A stretch of 64,000 bases of DNA. Source: G963662985 sp963662985. Its GTDB lineage: Bacteria > Chloroflexota > Anaerolineae > Anaerolineales > UBA11579. The notes under the pieces were generated by a model. That model was given only the letters and a program-made list of their open reading frames with translations, searched no databases and was not told the DNA's origin. The stretch lies in assembly GCA_963662985.1 (NCBI GenBank), contig OY760067.1, forward strand, positions 806,001 to 870,000, in the 5' to 3' direction. Positions 35,473 through 44,500 of the stretch are shown in pieces; within the stretch, counting starts at the first letter, position 1; each line of letters starts with the position of its first letter. Both the position numbers and the translations under genes were made by a program.

Positions 35473-36969
35473 TTAAAGTTCACTTAATTCAACAAAGCTG
35501 TCTTTCAACGCTGGATATAACTTTCGATATACCTCATAAACTTTGTCGTATTGTGCGGCATTCTCCATATTTGGAGACACTGTTTCTACCGATTTGATTG
35601 TCGACGCACATGCATCTGCTACGCTTTGCCATTCGCCAGCCCCCACACCAGCCAACAACGCCGCACCATAGGCTGCTCCTTCAGTTGTATTCACTGAAGT
35701 AATCGCTGCCCCAAACACATCCGCAATGATCTGGCGCCACACCGGGCTCTTGGCCCCACCGCCCGTCACACGGATCTCATCCAACTTCACCATGCCTGCC
35801 GATTGCATCAACACAAAATTATCCTTCAATGCCATCGCCACCCCTTCCAACACAGCGCGAGTCATATGCGCAAATGTATGGCGCACCGTCAAGCCCACAA
35901 AGGCGCCCCGTGCCAACGGATCTGCATGGGGGGTACGTTCCCCTGTCAAATAAGGCAAGAAGATCAAACCTTCTGCCCCTGCCGGCACAGAAGACACTGC
36001 ATTCACCAAAGTATCATAGTCCATCTCCTCAGCAAACGTATCATGGAACCAACGTAAAGATCCCGCTGCCGAAAGAATCACCCCCATCATATGATAAAGA
36101 TCAGGCACTGCATGGCAAAAAGAATGCAAACGTCCGCTTGGTTCAATCACAGGGGTTTTTGCTGAAGCAAACAACACTCCCGAGGTCCCTAAGCTCAACA
36201 TCCCAATTCCTTCTTGCACAGCCCCCACCCCCACAGCGCCCGCCGCTTGGTCACCACCACCTGCCATCACAGGTGTGCCCACCTTCAACCCAGTCGCCTC
36301 AGCCGCTGCTTCGTTAACAGTTCCCGTAATTTCCGTCCCTTCAAAGGTCGGCGGGAACCATTCCATTTTCATCCCCAACTTAGTAATCAATTCTTCTGAC
36401 CAAGTCCGGGATTTCAAATCAAACAACATCGTACCTGCACCCCCTGCGCGATCTGATGCAAAATCTCCAGTCAAACAAAAACGCACATAATCTTTGGGCA
36501 ACAAAACCTTTGCAATCTTTGCATAAATTTCCGGTTCATTGTTTTTCACCCACAAAATCTTTGGTGCCGTGAAACCTGTCAAAGCATCATTTCCACAAAT
36601 CTCCACCAAACGTGCCAAGCCAATCTTCTCGCGAATCTCGTCACATTCAGCGCCCGTGCGTTGATCATTCCATAACAAAGCATTGCGTAATACTTCGCCA
36701 TTTTCATCCAACAAGGTCAACCCGTGCATTTGACCAGTCAACCCCACCCCTTTTACATCTGCTGGGTCAATTTCTGTTTTTTCCAACACCCCTCGGATGC
36801 TCGCAAAAGTAGCATCGCGCCACAAATGTGGATGTTGCTCGCTCCATAATGGCTGTGGTGTTTCATATGAATATTCAGAAGAAACCACATCTACCACAGT
36901 GCCTTTTGCATCCATCAAAAGCGCCTTGGTAGCAGTCGTTGAAGAATCGATTCCTATAAAATAATTCAT
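35473..36969 (-). CDS. xylB: Xylulokinase
   Basis: XylB phosphorylates D-xylulose to xylulose 5-phosphate. The FGGY-kinase motifs are present: GIDSSTTATKALLMD near the start, GLTGQMHGLTLLD (with the catalytic-region Asp in LLWNDQRT), and GGDQAAGAVGVG. The late FGGY signature reads VTGGGAKSPVWRQIIADVFG. The start at 36969 is chosen from two nearby ATGs (36975 and 36969), each with an AAGGA at usable distance. It lies downstream of xylA in the same direction. Confidence 0.95.
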   Translation of the reverse strand: MNYFIGIDSSTTATKALLMDAKGTVVDVVSSEYSYETPQPLWSEQHPHLWRDATFASIRGVLEKTEIDPADVKGVGLTGQMHGLTLLDENGEVLRNALLWNDQRTGAECDEIREKIGLARLVEICGNDALTGFTAPKILWVKNNEPEIYAKIAKVLLPKDYVRFCLTGDFASDRAGGAGTMLFDLKSRTWSEELITKLGMKMEWFPPTFEGTEITGTVNEAAAEATGLKVGTPVMAGGGDQAAGAVGVGAVQEGIGMLSLGTSGVLFASAKTPVIEPSGRLHSFCHAVPDLYHMMGVILSAAGSLRWFHDTFAEEMDYDTLVNAVSSVPAGAEGLIFLPYLTGERTPHADPLARGAFVGLTVRHTFAHMTRAVLEGVAMALKDNFVLMQSAGMVKLDEIRVTGGGAKSPVWRQIIADVFGAAITSVNTTEGAAYGAALLAGVGAGEWQSVADACASTIKSVETVSPNMENAAQYDKVYEVYRKLYPALKDSFVELSEL

Positions 36970-37044
36970 GCTCATTCCTTTTCCTTGTTGCTTGTGCTGC
37001 CCCCAAACCAGCACAAGCGATCAAGAATCTTTTAGAGGATCTAT

Positions 37045-38217
37045 CTATCGAACACCCAACAAGATTTCAATAGTCAATTGATCTAATTTTTCATATTTCA
37101 AACCGCGTGCACCCAATGCAAGTCGGTCAAATTCTGTAGCTTTCAAGCTGCTACCTTTTTCACTGGTATAAGTGCCAATCTTATCGCCATAAGCATCTTT
37201 ATCAGAATTAATTTCTTCCAACAAAGCTTTGATTTCTTTATCAGAATTCCATTTTTCCACTTTATCCTTCAAAATGGAATAAGTGCGCATACAACCAGTA
37301 GCAAAATCTTTCACACCTTCATAATCTTCAGTGCGGAATGCATGTGCATCAAAGTGTAATGAACCATCATAGCCATGCTCCACCAAAGTTTTCACCAAGA
37401 AGAAAGCACTCTTCGGATTAATCATTCCAAAGCGGAAATCCTGGTCATAACGTCCAAAAGCTTGGTCATTCAAATCAATATGGAACAACTTACCAGCTTC
37501 AATTGCTTGTGCCACACCATGATTGAAGTTCAACCCAGCCATGTGTTCATGCGCCACTTCAGGGTTCACACCCACCATTTCCGGATGATCCAATGTTTCG
37601 ATGAAAGCCAACATATGCCCTGTGGTTGCGTTATAAATATCACCCCGTGGTTCATTGGGTTTAGCTTCCAAAGCAAACTTAAGGTCATAACCTTGATCCA
37701 AAACATATTCACACAAGAAGTTCATCGCTTCGCGCATACGTTTCACAGAAGTCACAGCATCTTTTGTTGCATCAGATTCTGTCCCTTCACGGCCACCCCA
37801 AAACACATAAGTCTTCGCGCCAAATTCAATCCCAAGGTCAATCCCACGCATCGCTTTTTGCACTGCATAAGCACGCACTTTCGGGTCATTCGCCGTGAAA
37901 GCGCCATCTTTGAAAGCGGCATCGCCAAACAAATTAGTCGTCGCCATCGGCACCACCAAACCAGTGCGGTCCAAAGCAGCTTTGAAATCTTTTTTAATTT
38001 GAGCAGCTTCTGCGGGAGTTGCATCAATCGGAATCAAGTCATTATCATGGAAGTTCACCCCATAAGCGCCCACCTCTGCCAACAATTCCACAATTTCCAC
38101 TGGGGAAATCTTATTGCGAGTCGGACCACCAAAGGGGTCTGTACCTACATTCCCAACGGTCCATAAACCAAAGGTGAATTTTTCTTTTGTGCGATGTGGG
38201 GAATATTTATCGTTCAT
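37045..38217 (-). CDS. xylA: Xylose isomerase
   Basis: XylA converts D-xylose to D-xylulose. At 390 residues it belongs to the shorter actinobacterial class. The active-site positions fit with an offset of 3 from the Streptomyces enzyme: His 57 and Asp 60 (FHDND), Glu 184 and Lys 186 (EAK), Glu 220 and His 223 (PEVAHEH), Asp 248, Asp 258, Asp 260 and Asp 290. AGGAG precedes the ATG. It is the second gene of the xylR operon. Confidence 0.97.
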   Translation of the reverse strand: MNDKYSPHRTKEKFTFGLWTVGNVGTDPFGGPTRNKISPVEIVELLAEVGAYGVNFHDNDLIPIDATPAEAAQIKKDFKAALDRTGLVVPMATTNLFGDAAFKDGAFTANDPKVRAYAVQKAMRGIDLGIEFGAKTYVFWGGREGTESDATKDAVTSVKRMREAMNFLCEYVLDQGYDLKFALEAKPNEPRGDIYNATTGHMLAFIETLDHPEMVGVNPEVAHEHMAGLNFNHGVAQAIEAGKLFHIDLNDQAFGRYDQDFRFGMINPKSAFFLVKTLVEHGYDGSLHFDAHAFRTEDYEGVKDFATGCMRTYSILKDKVEKWNSDKEIKALLEEINSDKDAYGDKIGTYTSEKGSSLKATEFDRLALGARGLKYEKLDQLTIEILLGVR

Positions 38218-38256
38218 ATAGCTCTCCTATTATTCAATAACAATAAAGTTAATTTC

Positions 38257-39486
38257 TTAGCCTTGCAAAGTTGGTTGGGCAAACACTCCTTCCAACACAA
38301 GTGCGATTAAACCAGTCAAACAAGAATCTGCCCCGTTCTTAGAGGGCAAAATCGAAAATCCATCTCGGAAAAATGGCTGCGTCAAAGCCTCCACTTCTTT
38401 TTTGATCGCCGGGATCAGCACATCTGCAGCCCCGCTCCATACACCCCCCAAAAGAATCCGCTCAGGATTGTATAAATTAATCAAATTTGAAATTCCCAAA
38501 GCAAAATGTTTCGCCGTCTCATCCATCACAGATAGCACTAGCTCATCTTTTGCCTCAATCATCGCAAACACATCTTCATTCTTCAAATCAGAAAAATCTT
38601 TTTCTTTCAAAACATCTCTTAAGCCAGACACTTCTCCAGCCATCAACCGTGAGCGGATCTCCCGCAACACATTCGGCGGCGACACATACGTTTCCCAACA
38701 TCCTCGTTGTCCACAACCACACATCTCCCCGCGGTCACGTCCATAAATCGCCATATGCCCAATCTCTCCCCCAAACCCAGCATATCCCTGATGCAAATCG
38801 CCCTTCAACACAATGCCACCCCCCAAACCAACGCCAGTGCTCAAATAGATAAAATTATCCACATCTTGTGCATTCCCAAACTTCAATTCGCCAAACGCAC
38901 CTGCATTCGCTTCATTCTCCGGAATCACCAGCACGCCAAATTTTTCACTCAACAAATCCCGAATCGGCAAATCATACCAATTTAAGTTCGGCGCATATAC
39001 CAATCGCCCCATCTCGCGGTCTACCAAACCAGAAAGCCCCACGCCAATCCCCAATACCTTCACAGGTAAAGTCGCCGCAAAATCAAATGCATCTTGCACC
39101 AATTGTTCAGATTTCTGCATAATCACAGCTTGTGCATCTTTTGGGTTCGAAGCCACTCGCTTGCGGAACACAATCTCCCCCACAAAATTAGCCAGTACCA
39201 CTGCAATATAATCCACAGCAATCTCCAGCCCCACCGCTGCCCCACTCAACGGATTTAATTCAATCAAAATCCCTGGACGACCCATCGCATTATCTGCTGG
39301 CAATGTAGTTTCCACTACAAACCCATCTTCCAACAACTGGTTCATGATGCTCGAAACCGTACTGCGGTTTAAACCAGTATGTTCAGAGATACGTGCTCGT
39401 GAAAGCGGAGAATCTTGCCGCAACACATTCATCACCAAGGACGTATTCAAAGCTCTCACAAATTTTTGGTCAGCAGTTTTTGTCAT
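38257..39486 (-). CDS. xylR: ROK-family xylose repressor
   Basis: The N-terminus has a winged helix (RARISEHTGLNRSTVSSIMNQLLEDGFV); the rest is a ROK sugar-kinase fold with GIGVGLSGLVD and the zinc site CGCGQRGCWETYVS. It heads the xylA-xylB genes with a 39-base gap. Its promoter has an operator directly after the -10 box whose half-site TTACTTTGTT is like the Bacillus xyl operator as I recall it. It should release DNA when xylose binds. Confidence 0.88.
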   Translation of the reverse strand: MTKTADQKFVRALNTSLVMNVLRQDSPLSRARISEHTGLNRSTVSSIMNQLLEDGFVVETTLPADNAMGRPGILIELNPLSGAAVGLEIAVDYIAVVLANFVGEIVFRKRVASNPKDAQAVIMQKSEQLVQDAFDFAATLPVKVLGIGVGLSGLVDREMGRLVYAPNLNWYDLPIRDLLSEKFGVLVIPENEANAGAFGELKFGNAQDVDNFIYLSTGVGLGGGIVLKGDLHQGYAGFGGEIGHMAIYGRDRGEMCGCGQRGCWETYVSPPNVLREIRSRLMAGEVSGLRDVLKEKDFSDLKNEDVFAMIEAKDELVLSVMDETAKHFALGISNLINLYNPERILLGGVWSGAADVLIPAIKKEVEALTQPFFRDGFSILPSKNGADSCLTGLIALVLEGVFAQPTLQG

Positions 39487-39506
39487 TTATCATCCCAGAA
39501 TCAAAT

Positions 39507-39533
39507 TACTTTGTTTGTTGTCACAACAAAGTA
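39507..39533 (-). promoter_or_regulatory. XylR operator
   Basis: TACTTTGTT and AACAAAGTA arms enclose a second perfect palindrome TTTGTTGT-C-ACAACAAA. It begins 5 bases after the xylR -10. Confidence 0.75.
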
Positions 39534-39538
39534 AACCC

Positions 39539-39567
39539 ACTATAGCAATTTTTCAAACCCTTGTCAA
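39539..39567 (-). promoter_or_regulatory. Promoter of xylR-xylA-xylB
   Basis: TTGACA (39562-39567), 17 bases, TATAGT (39539-39544) on the minus strand. Confidence 0.8.
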
Positions 39568-39595
39568 CATTTTTTAATGTTTACCAGCTATTAAC

Positions 39596-39608
39596 CTTAC
39601 TTTGTAAG
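39596..39608 (+). promoter_or_regulatory. Half-operator upstream of the divergent ROK gene
   Basis: CTTAC-TTT-GTAAG contains TTACTTTGT, the same half-site as the xylR operator, immediately before the -35 of the plus-strand ROK promoter. It may let XylR act on both promoters. Confidence 0.45.
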
Positions 39609-39613
39609 ACGAA

Positions 39614-39642
39614 TTGACAAAGCCATATAAAATCGCTATAAT
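39614..39642 (+). promoter_or_regulatory. Consensus promoter of the divergent ROK-SIS pair
   Basis: A perfect TTGACA (39614-39619), a 17-base spacer and a perfect TATAAT (39637-39642), 22 bases before the ATG. Confidence 0.85.
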
Positions 39643-39664
39643 TATTTACAGGAAGTAAATAATT

Positions 39665-40849
39665 ATGTTAACAACTATCAATGGCGCGCAAATGCGCCGC
39701 ATTAACCGTGCTGCCATCTTCGAATACATTCGCACCCACTCCCCCACCTCACGCACCGAAATCGCTAACGCCCTCGAGGTCAGCCTCCCCACCGTCATGC
39801 GCATACTCGAAGGTCTTATCGAAGAAAATCTCATCCTCACCCTCGGCACCGAAGAAGACACCACCATGCTCGGACGCAAACGAGAACTGCTTCAAATTAA
39901 CCAAAACGCTTTTACCGTACTCGCTATCGATCTTGGTGGCACCAAACTCTACGGTGCCATCGTTAACCTTGCCGGCGATATTCTCTTAGAGCACACCATC
40001 GAACAACACAACACCACCGGCGAAGCCACTTATCAACTCCTTATCGAATTTATCCAAACCCTGCTCGATCAAAGCACTCAATTCCCACCCCTCAAAGGCA
40101 TCGCCATCGGCGTCCCCGGCATCGCCCACCCCCAATCAGGCATCGTTCAACATGCTCCCAGCCTCAATTGGCACAACTTCCCCCTCACAGAACGTATTCA
40201 ATCTCATTTCAACCTTCCCACTACCATAGAAAATGATGTCAATCTCTCCGCACTCGGAGAATTCTGGTTCGGCGTTGGGCAAGGTACCCAAAACATGCTC
40301 CTCATCGCCCTTGGCACTGGTGTCGGTAGTGGTCTCATCCTCAATAGCTCCCTCATTCGCGGCACGCATGATGCCACCGGTGAAATTGGCTATTTTCTCA
40401 CAGACCGTGACGATCTGGGTCGCACCTATGACGAATTTGGCGCCTTTGAAAACAAAACATCTGGCCTTGGCCTGCCCATCCTCGCCCAAAAACACCGCAA
40501 CTTACTCAATCTCCCGCCTCAATCTCTCACCAGCCAAGATGTCTTCACCGCTGTCGAACAAAATCATCCATGGGCGCAAAACACCCTTGCAGAATTTATC
40601 GACCTACTCACCATCGCCATCTCTAATGCCAACACTCTCCTAGACCTAGACAGCGTTGTTCTTTCTGGCGGGCTCGCTAGCCAAGCCCAACACTTCCTCC
40701 CCCAACTCCAAGAGCGCCTCCTCGGCCTCACTCCACATCCACCTCAAATCCAGATTTCCAACTTAAATCGCACATCCACTGTGATGGGAGGGGTCATCAA
40801 GATCCTCCATCAAGTTGATGATTATTGTGCAATCACTCGCCTTTCCTAA
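39665..40849 (+). CDS. ROK-family regulator without the zinc motif
   Basis: A winged helix (SRTEIANALEVSLPTVMRILEGLIEENLI) is joined to a ROK domain with AIDLGGTKLYGAIV, GIAIGVPGI and GTGVGSGLIL. The usual CxCGxxGCxE zinc cluster is replaced by a segment without cysteines (LGRTYDEFGAFENK). It is likely a sensor of an amino sugar or its phosphate, since a SIS-domain sugar isomerase follows 18 bases downstream. AGGAAG precedes the ATG. Confidence 0.82.
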   Translation: MLTTINGAQMRRINRAAIFEYIRTHSPTSRTEIANALEVSLPTVMRILEGLIEENLILTLGTEEDTTMLGRKRELLQINQNAFTVLAIDLGGTKLYGAIVNLAGDILLEHTIEQHNTTGEATYQLLIEFIQTLLDQSTQFPPLKGIAIGVPGIAHPQSGIVQHAPSLNWHNFPLTERIQSHFNLPTTIENDVNLSALGEFWFGVGQGTQNMLLIALGTGVGSGLILNSSLIRGTHDATGEIGYFLTDRDDLGRTYDEFGAFENKTSGLGLPILAQKHRNLLNLPPQSLTSQDVFTAVEQNHPWAQNTLAEFIDLLTIAISNANTLLDLDSVVLSGGLASQAQHFLPQLQERLLGLTPHPPQIQISNLNRTSTVMGGVIKILHQVDDYCAITRLS

Positions 40850-40867
40850 AAATATAAAGAGGTATCC

Positions 40868-41917
40868 ATGGAAACAAAAAATTCGATCCTGAATAAAGAG
40901 ATTCACGAACAGCCAGAGGTCTTTGAACGCCTCATCCATGCCGATCACACCCACATCAAAGCGCTCGCCAAAGACATCCGAGATAAGAACATCAAATACG
41001 TTCTCATCGCTGCCCGAGGCACATCTGACAATGCTGGGCGCTACGCCAAATACGTTCTCGGTGCATTTAATGGGCTGATTGTTGCCCTCGCCGCCCCCAG
41101 CTTATCCAGCATCTACCAAACCGTTCAAAACTACGAAGGCGCCCTCGTTCTTGGCATCTCTCAAAGTGGTAAAAGCCCCGATATCGTCGGCGTACTCGCT
41201 GAAGCCCAAAAACAAGGTGCTCTCACCGCCTGCATCACTAACGAACCCCATTCAGATATGGCCCAAGTCAGCCATCACATCATTGACATCATGGCTGGCC
41301 CCGAAAAATCAGTCGCTGCCACCAAAACCTACACCGCTCAACTCACCGCCGTCGCCCTTCTTAGTACATATCTAGCCGAAAATGACACCATGCTTGAAGA
41401 GCTCAAAAAAGTGCCCCTCGCTGCCAACTCCATCTTCCGCTACGAAGAAGAGATTGCTCAATTAGCCGAACGCTACCGCTATATGAAACACTGCGTCACC
41501 ATCGGACGTGGCTTCAATTACAGCACCGCCTTCGAACTTGCCCTCAAGCTCAAAGAAACCACTTACACCATCGCCGAACCATATTCCAGTGCTGATTTTC
41601 TCCACGGACCTGTCGCTATGTTAGAAGACGGTTTCCCGGTTTTTGTCATCGCCCCCACCGGCAAAATGATTCCCCTTATGGATCAAATGATTGCCACCAT
41701 TCACCAACTCAAAGGAGAAGTCATCGCCATCAGTGACAACGAGCTCATTCTCAGCCGTGCCCATTCATTGCTACCCCTCCCCATCGGCTTGCCAGAGTGG
41801 CTCAGCCCCATCACCGCCATCATCCCCGGTCAGCTCTTCGTCATGAATCTCGCCGGCACTCGTGGATATCCCATCGACACCCCCCGCTCACTCTCCAAAG
41901 TCACCGAAACAAAATAA
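40868..41917 (+). CDS. SIS-domain sugar-phosphate isomerase/deaminase (GlmS isomerase-like)
   Basis: Two SIS domains follow the layout of the isomerase half of GlmS: YVLIAARGTSDNAGRYAKYV, LGISQSGKSPDIVGVLAEA and AATKTYTAQLTAVALLSTYL. The second domain has TIGRGFNYSTAFELALKLKE with EPYSSADFLHGPVAML. There is no glutaminase domain. Relatives act as glucosamine-6-phosphate deaminase (NagB-II), FrlB or AgaS; the exact substrate cannot be settled. It is co-transcribed with the ROK regulator. Confidence 0.85.
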   Translation: METKNSILNKEIHEQPEVFERLIHADHTHIKALAKDIRDKNIKYVLIAARGTSDNAGRYAKYVLGAFNGLIVALAAPSLSSIYQTVQNYEGALVLGISQSGKSPDIVGVLAEAQKQGALTACITNEPHSDMAQVSHHIIDIMAGPEKSVAATKTYTAQLTAVALLSTYLAENDTMLEELKKVPLAANSIFRYEEEIAQLAERYRYMKHCVTIGRGFNYSTAFELALKLKETTYTIAEPYSSADFLHGPVAMLEDGFPVFVIAPTGKMIPLMDQMIATIHQLKGEVIAISDNELILSRAHSLLPLPIGLPEWLSPITAIIPGQLFVMNLAGTRGYPIDTPRSLSKVTETK

Positions 41918-41959
41918 TTTCAGAAACAAGCTTTATTATTATCCTTTTTTCTCATTCCA

Positions 41960-41985
41960 AAAAGACCTCCAATTGGAGGTCTTTT
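41960..41985. terminator. Bidirectional terminator between the SIS gene and the c-di-GMP cluster
   Basis: A 26-base perfect palindrome (13 bases per arm, AAAAGACCTCCAA) has T runs on both strands and lies between two convergent genes. Confidence 0.88.
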
Positions 41986-41993
41986 GTTTTATT

Positions 41994-44318
41994 TTATTGA
42001 ATTTTATTATAAAATTCTTCCAACTGATCCCCTGGCATAGGCTTTGAGAAATAATACCCCTGAAATTCCGAAAACCCTCGTGTTTTTAATTCCTCTAATT
42101 GCCATTCTTCCTCCACCCCCTCCACAATACAACGCTTATGATTATAGTCACATAATTCAACAATCATGTTTACAACTAAATCAGCATTCTTTTCTCCTAG
42201 ATTTTTTGTGAAATGTTTGTCTAATTTGATCACATCATAATGCACTTTTTCTAACATAGATAAAGTGGAATACTTCATTCCAAAGTCATCAATCGTAATC
42301 AAAACATCATTTGCGCGAAAAACTTTCAAATTTTGATTAACAGAATAATCATTTTCAAAGAACAATGATTCTGTAATTTCAATCACAATTTGGTAGGGCT
42401 CAATCTCATACTTTTTCATCAAATCCACAAAAAACAAAGCTTCATCTTTCAATTGCAAAGAAGCCACAGATAAATTGAATGAGATAGATTCAATATTAAA
42501 TCCATTACTACGTCGCTCTTGAATGAACTTGCAAACTTTTTCAAACATCACCCGGCTTACTTCAATAATTTGTCCATTATTTTCCAAAACATCCAAGAAT
42601 TGCCCTGGACTTAACAACCCCTTAGTCGGATGTCTCCACCGCACCAAACTCTCCACATAAATTTTATTAGGAGAATCCGTATTGAATAAAGGTTGATAAA
42701 ACATTTCAAATTCATCATTCAACAAAGCTTTTTGAGCATCTGCCATAATCTCACGAGCCAATAATTGTTTATCGTAAAATGAGCGATTAAAATCTTGAAA
42801 AACGGAACGTTTTTTCTTTTTTGACTCAAACATCGCCACTTCAGCATATCGATAAACATCTCTCGGATCATCTGATAAATTCGGATAAGAAGCAAAACCC
42901 ACCGAAATATTAAAATTAATCAAGTTACCAAAACAATCAATCGGAGAAGTGTTAATATTCATCAAAATCTGACGAATCGTCATCGTGGCCCCTTCCACCA
43001 TTTCATCATCAGAAATCAACAAAACCATAAATTCATCCCCCGACACGCGAGCCACAACCGCATCAATCAACAAGGCCATTCTTTTTCTCAGACGAGAGCC
43101 AAATTGAACCAAAAACTCATCCCCCACAAGATGCCCAAAAATATCATTCACTTGTCTAAAATTACTAATATTGATATAAGCACAAAAAACAAATGAATCC
43201 TCAGCAACTTTCTTTAATCGTTCCTTCACAAAAACAGAATTATACAAATCTGTCAAAGGATCATGTGTAAGCAAATATTGCAATTTTTTCTCATGTTCCA
43301 CTTCATCCGTAACATCGAGCCCAATACTCACTCGTTTTAAAAATTCACCTGCTTCCATAAAAACATAAACATACCATTCATACCATCGATATCCATACTT
43401 CAAAGTTTTTAATCGCAACCGCACCCTAATCGGTTCATTTTCATTTTCTAATGCTTCAGGTTGTGCAAATACCTCGTTTTTAAAATAAATATCATCAGGA
43501 TGGATAAAATCTTCATAATAATACTGATCAAGTCGCTTTGCATCAATTCCCAAAATTTCACTTGCCTTTTGGTTCACTTCAACAAAATGTGAATCTCTAT
43601 CAAAAGTCAAAACTAGATTAGGGCTATGAGCATTAAGATACACCAATTCTTTATTCTTATTAATAATTGAATTTAGCAAAATAGTTTCTTTTTGTTCTAA
43701 CTCAATTCTAGTAATTCCCGACTCAATCACTTCCCCCACCAAATCAAACGCTGACAATTCTCTTTTTGAAAATGAAATTTTTCTTCTTTTAGAAAACAAA
43801 ACAACAAAATACTGTTTATCATTCACATCAATAGGAATAAACAAACCAGACCTTATCTTTATATTCCCCTTTTCTGAAACCTCATCCTCAATTTCAAAAA
43901 GGTCTGAATTTTCTAACAAAAAAACCTTCTTAAACTTCACTTGCTCCTGAAAATCAGTATTTTCAATAATATTCGCATCATCAAAATAGCCTGAAGATAA
44001 ACCCGTTTGTTTATTGGAAGAATTAAGGCCTAAAAAAGTTTTTTCCAAAGGATCATAAAGCGCATAAATTGCAATCTCACTCTTCAATTCCTCATTCAAA
44101 TGCTTCAATGTGCTATAAATAGCCAGATTAAGATTAAAATCCACAAAAAATGATTTAATTTCAAGGCTAAGTTTTTCAATCACTAATAATTTTTTTACTG
44201 AATCTGAAGTTTTTTTCTGTAAAAAAATATTAAACAGAAAAACTAAAAAAATTAATAGAAGTATGCTTATATTAATTTCAATATAATCAACAAACAAAGC
44301 TTCAAAGAATTTTCCCAT
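41994..44318 (-). CDS. GGDEF-EAL hybrid without sensor domain, probable c-di-GMP phosphodiesterase
   Basis: This 774-residue paralogue has one membrane helix (16-34), a GAF-like region (55-200), a PAS domain (225-340), a GGDEF domain (345-505) and an EAL domain (520-770). The GGDEF site reads SGDEF (426-430), and the metal-binding Asp is Asn (INISNF), so cyclase activity is doubtful. The EAL residues are present: ESL (556), FNLS, EITE, IDDFG, KLD, EGVEE and QGYY. It lacks the extracytoplasmic binding domain of its two longer relatives. A TATAAT box lies about 17 bases before the ATG. Confidence 0.9.
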   Translation of the reverse strand: MGKFFEALFVDYIEINISILLLIFLVFLFNIFLQKKTSDSVKKLLVIEKLSLEIKSFFVDFNLNLAIYSTLKHLNEELKSEIAIYALYDPLEKTFLGLNSSNKQTGLSSGYFDDANIIENTDFQEQVKFKKVFLLENSDLFEIEDEVSEKGNIKIRSGLFIPIDVNDKQYFVVLFSKRRKISFSKRELSAFDLVGEVIESGITRIELEQKETILLNSIINKNKELVYLNAHSPNLVLTFDRDSHFVEVNQKASEILGIDAKRLDQYYYEDFIHPDDIYFKNEVFAQPEALENENEPIRVRLRLKTLKYGYRWYEWYVYVFMEAGEFLKRVSIGLDVTDEVEHEKKLQYLLTHDPLTDLYNSVFVKERLKKVAEDSFVFCAYINISNFRQVNDIFGHLVGDEFLVQFGSRLRKRMALLIDAVVARVSGDEFMVLLISDDEMVEGATMTIRQILMNINTSPIDCFGNLINFNISVGFASYPNLSDDPRDVYRYAEVAMFESKKKKRSVFQDFNRSFYDKQLLAREIMADAQKALLNDEFEMFYQPLFNTDSPNKIYVESLVRWRHPTKGLLSPGQFLDVLENNGQIIEVSRVMFEKVCKFIQERRSNGFNIESISFNLSVASLQLKDEALFFVDLMKKYEIEPYQIVIEITESLFFENDYSVNQNLKVFRANDVLITIDDFGMKYSTLSMLEKVHYDVIKLDKHFTKNLGEKNADLVVNMIVELCDYNHKRCIVEGVEEEWQLEELKTRGFSEFQGYYFSKPMPGDQLEEFYNKIQ

Positions 44319-44500
44319 AGCCCTAACCTTACGAATTATACATATTAAACAAAAAAGGAATCTTATATATCATATAAGATTTCCCATAAAACTCCAAATA
44401 ATCTTTCAAGATTGCAAACCAAAAGAATCAAAAATATTCAAAATTTATTACGACAGGTTTTTCAACAAAACTTCCTATAAATTCTACTCAATCTGATCCC

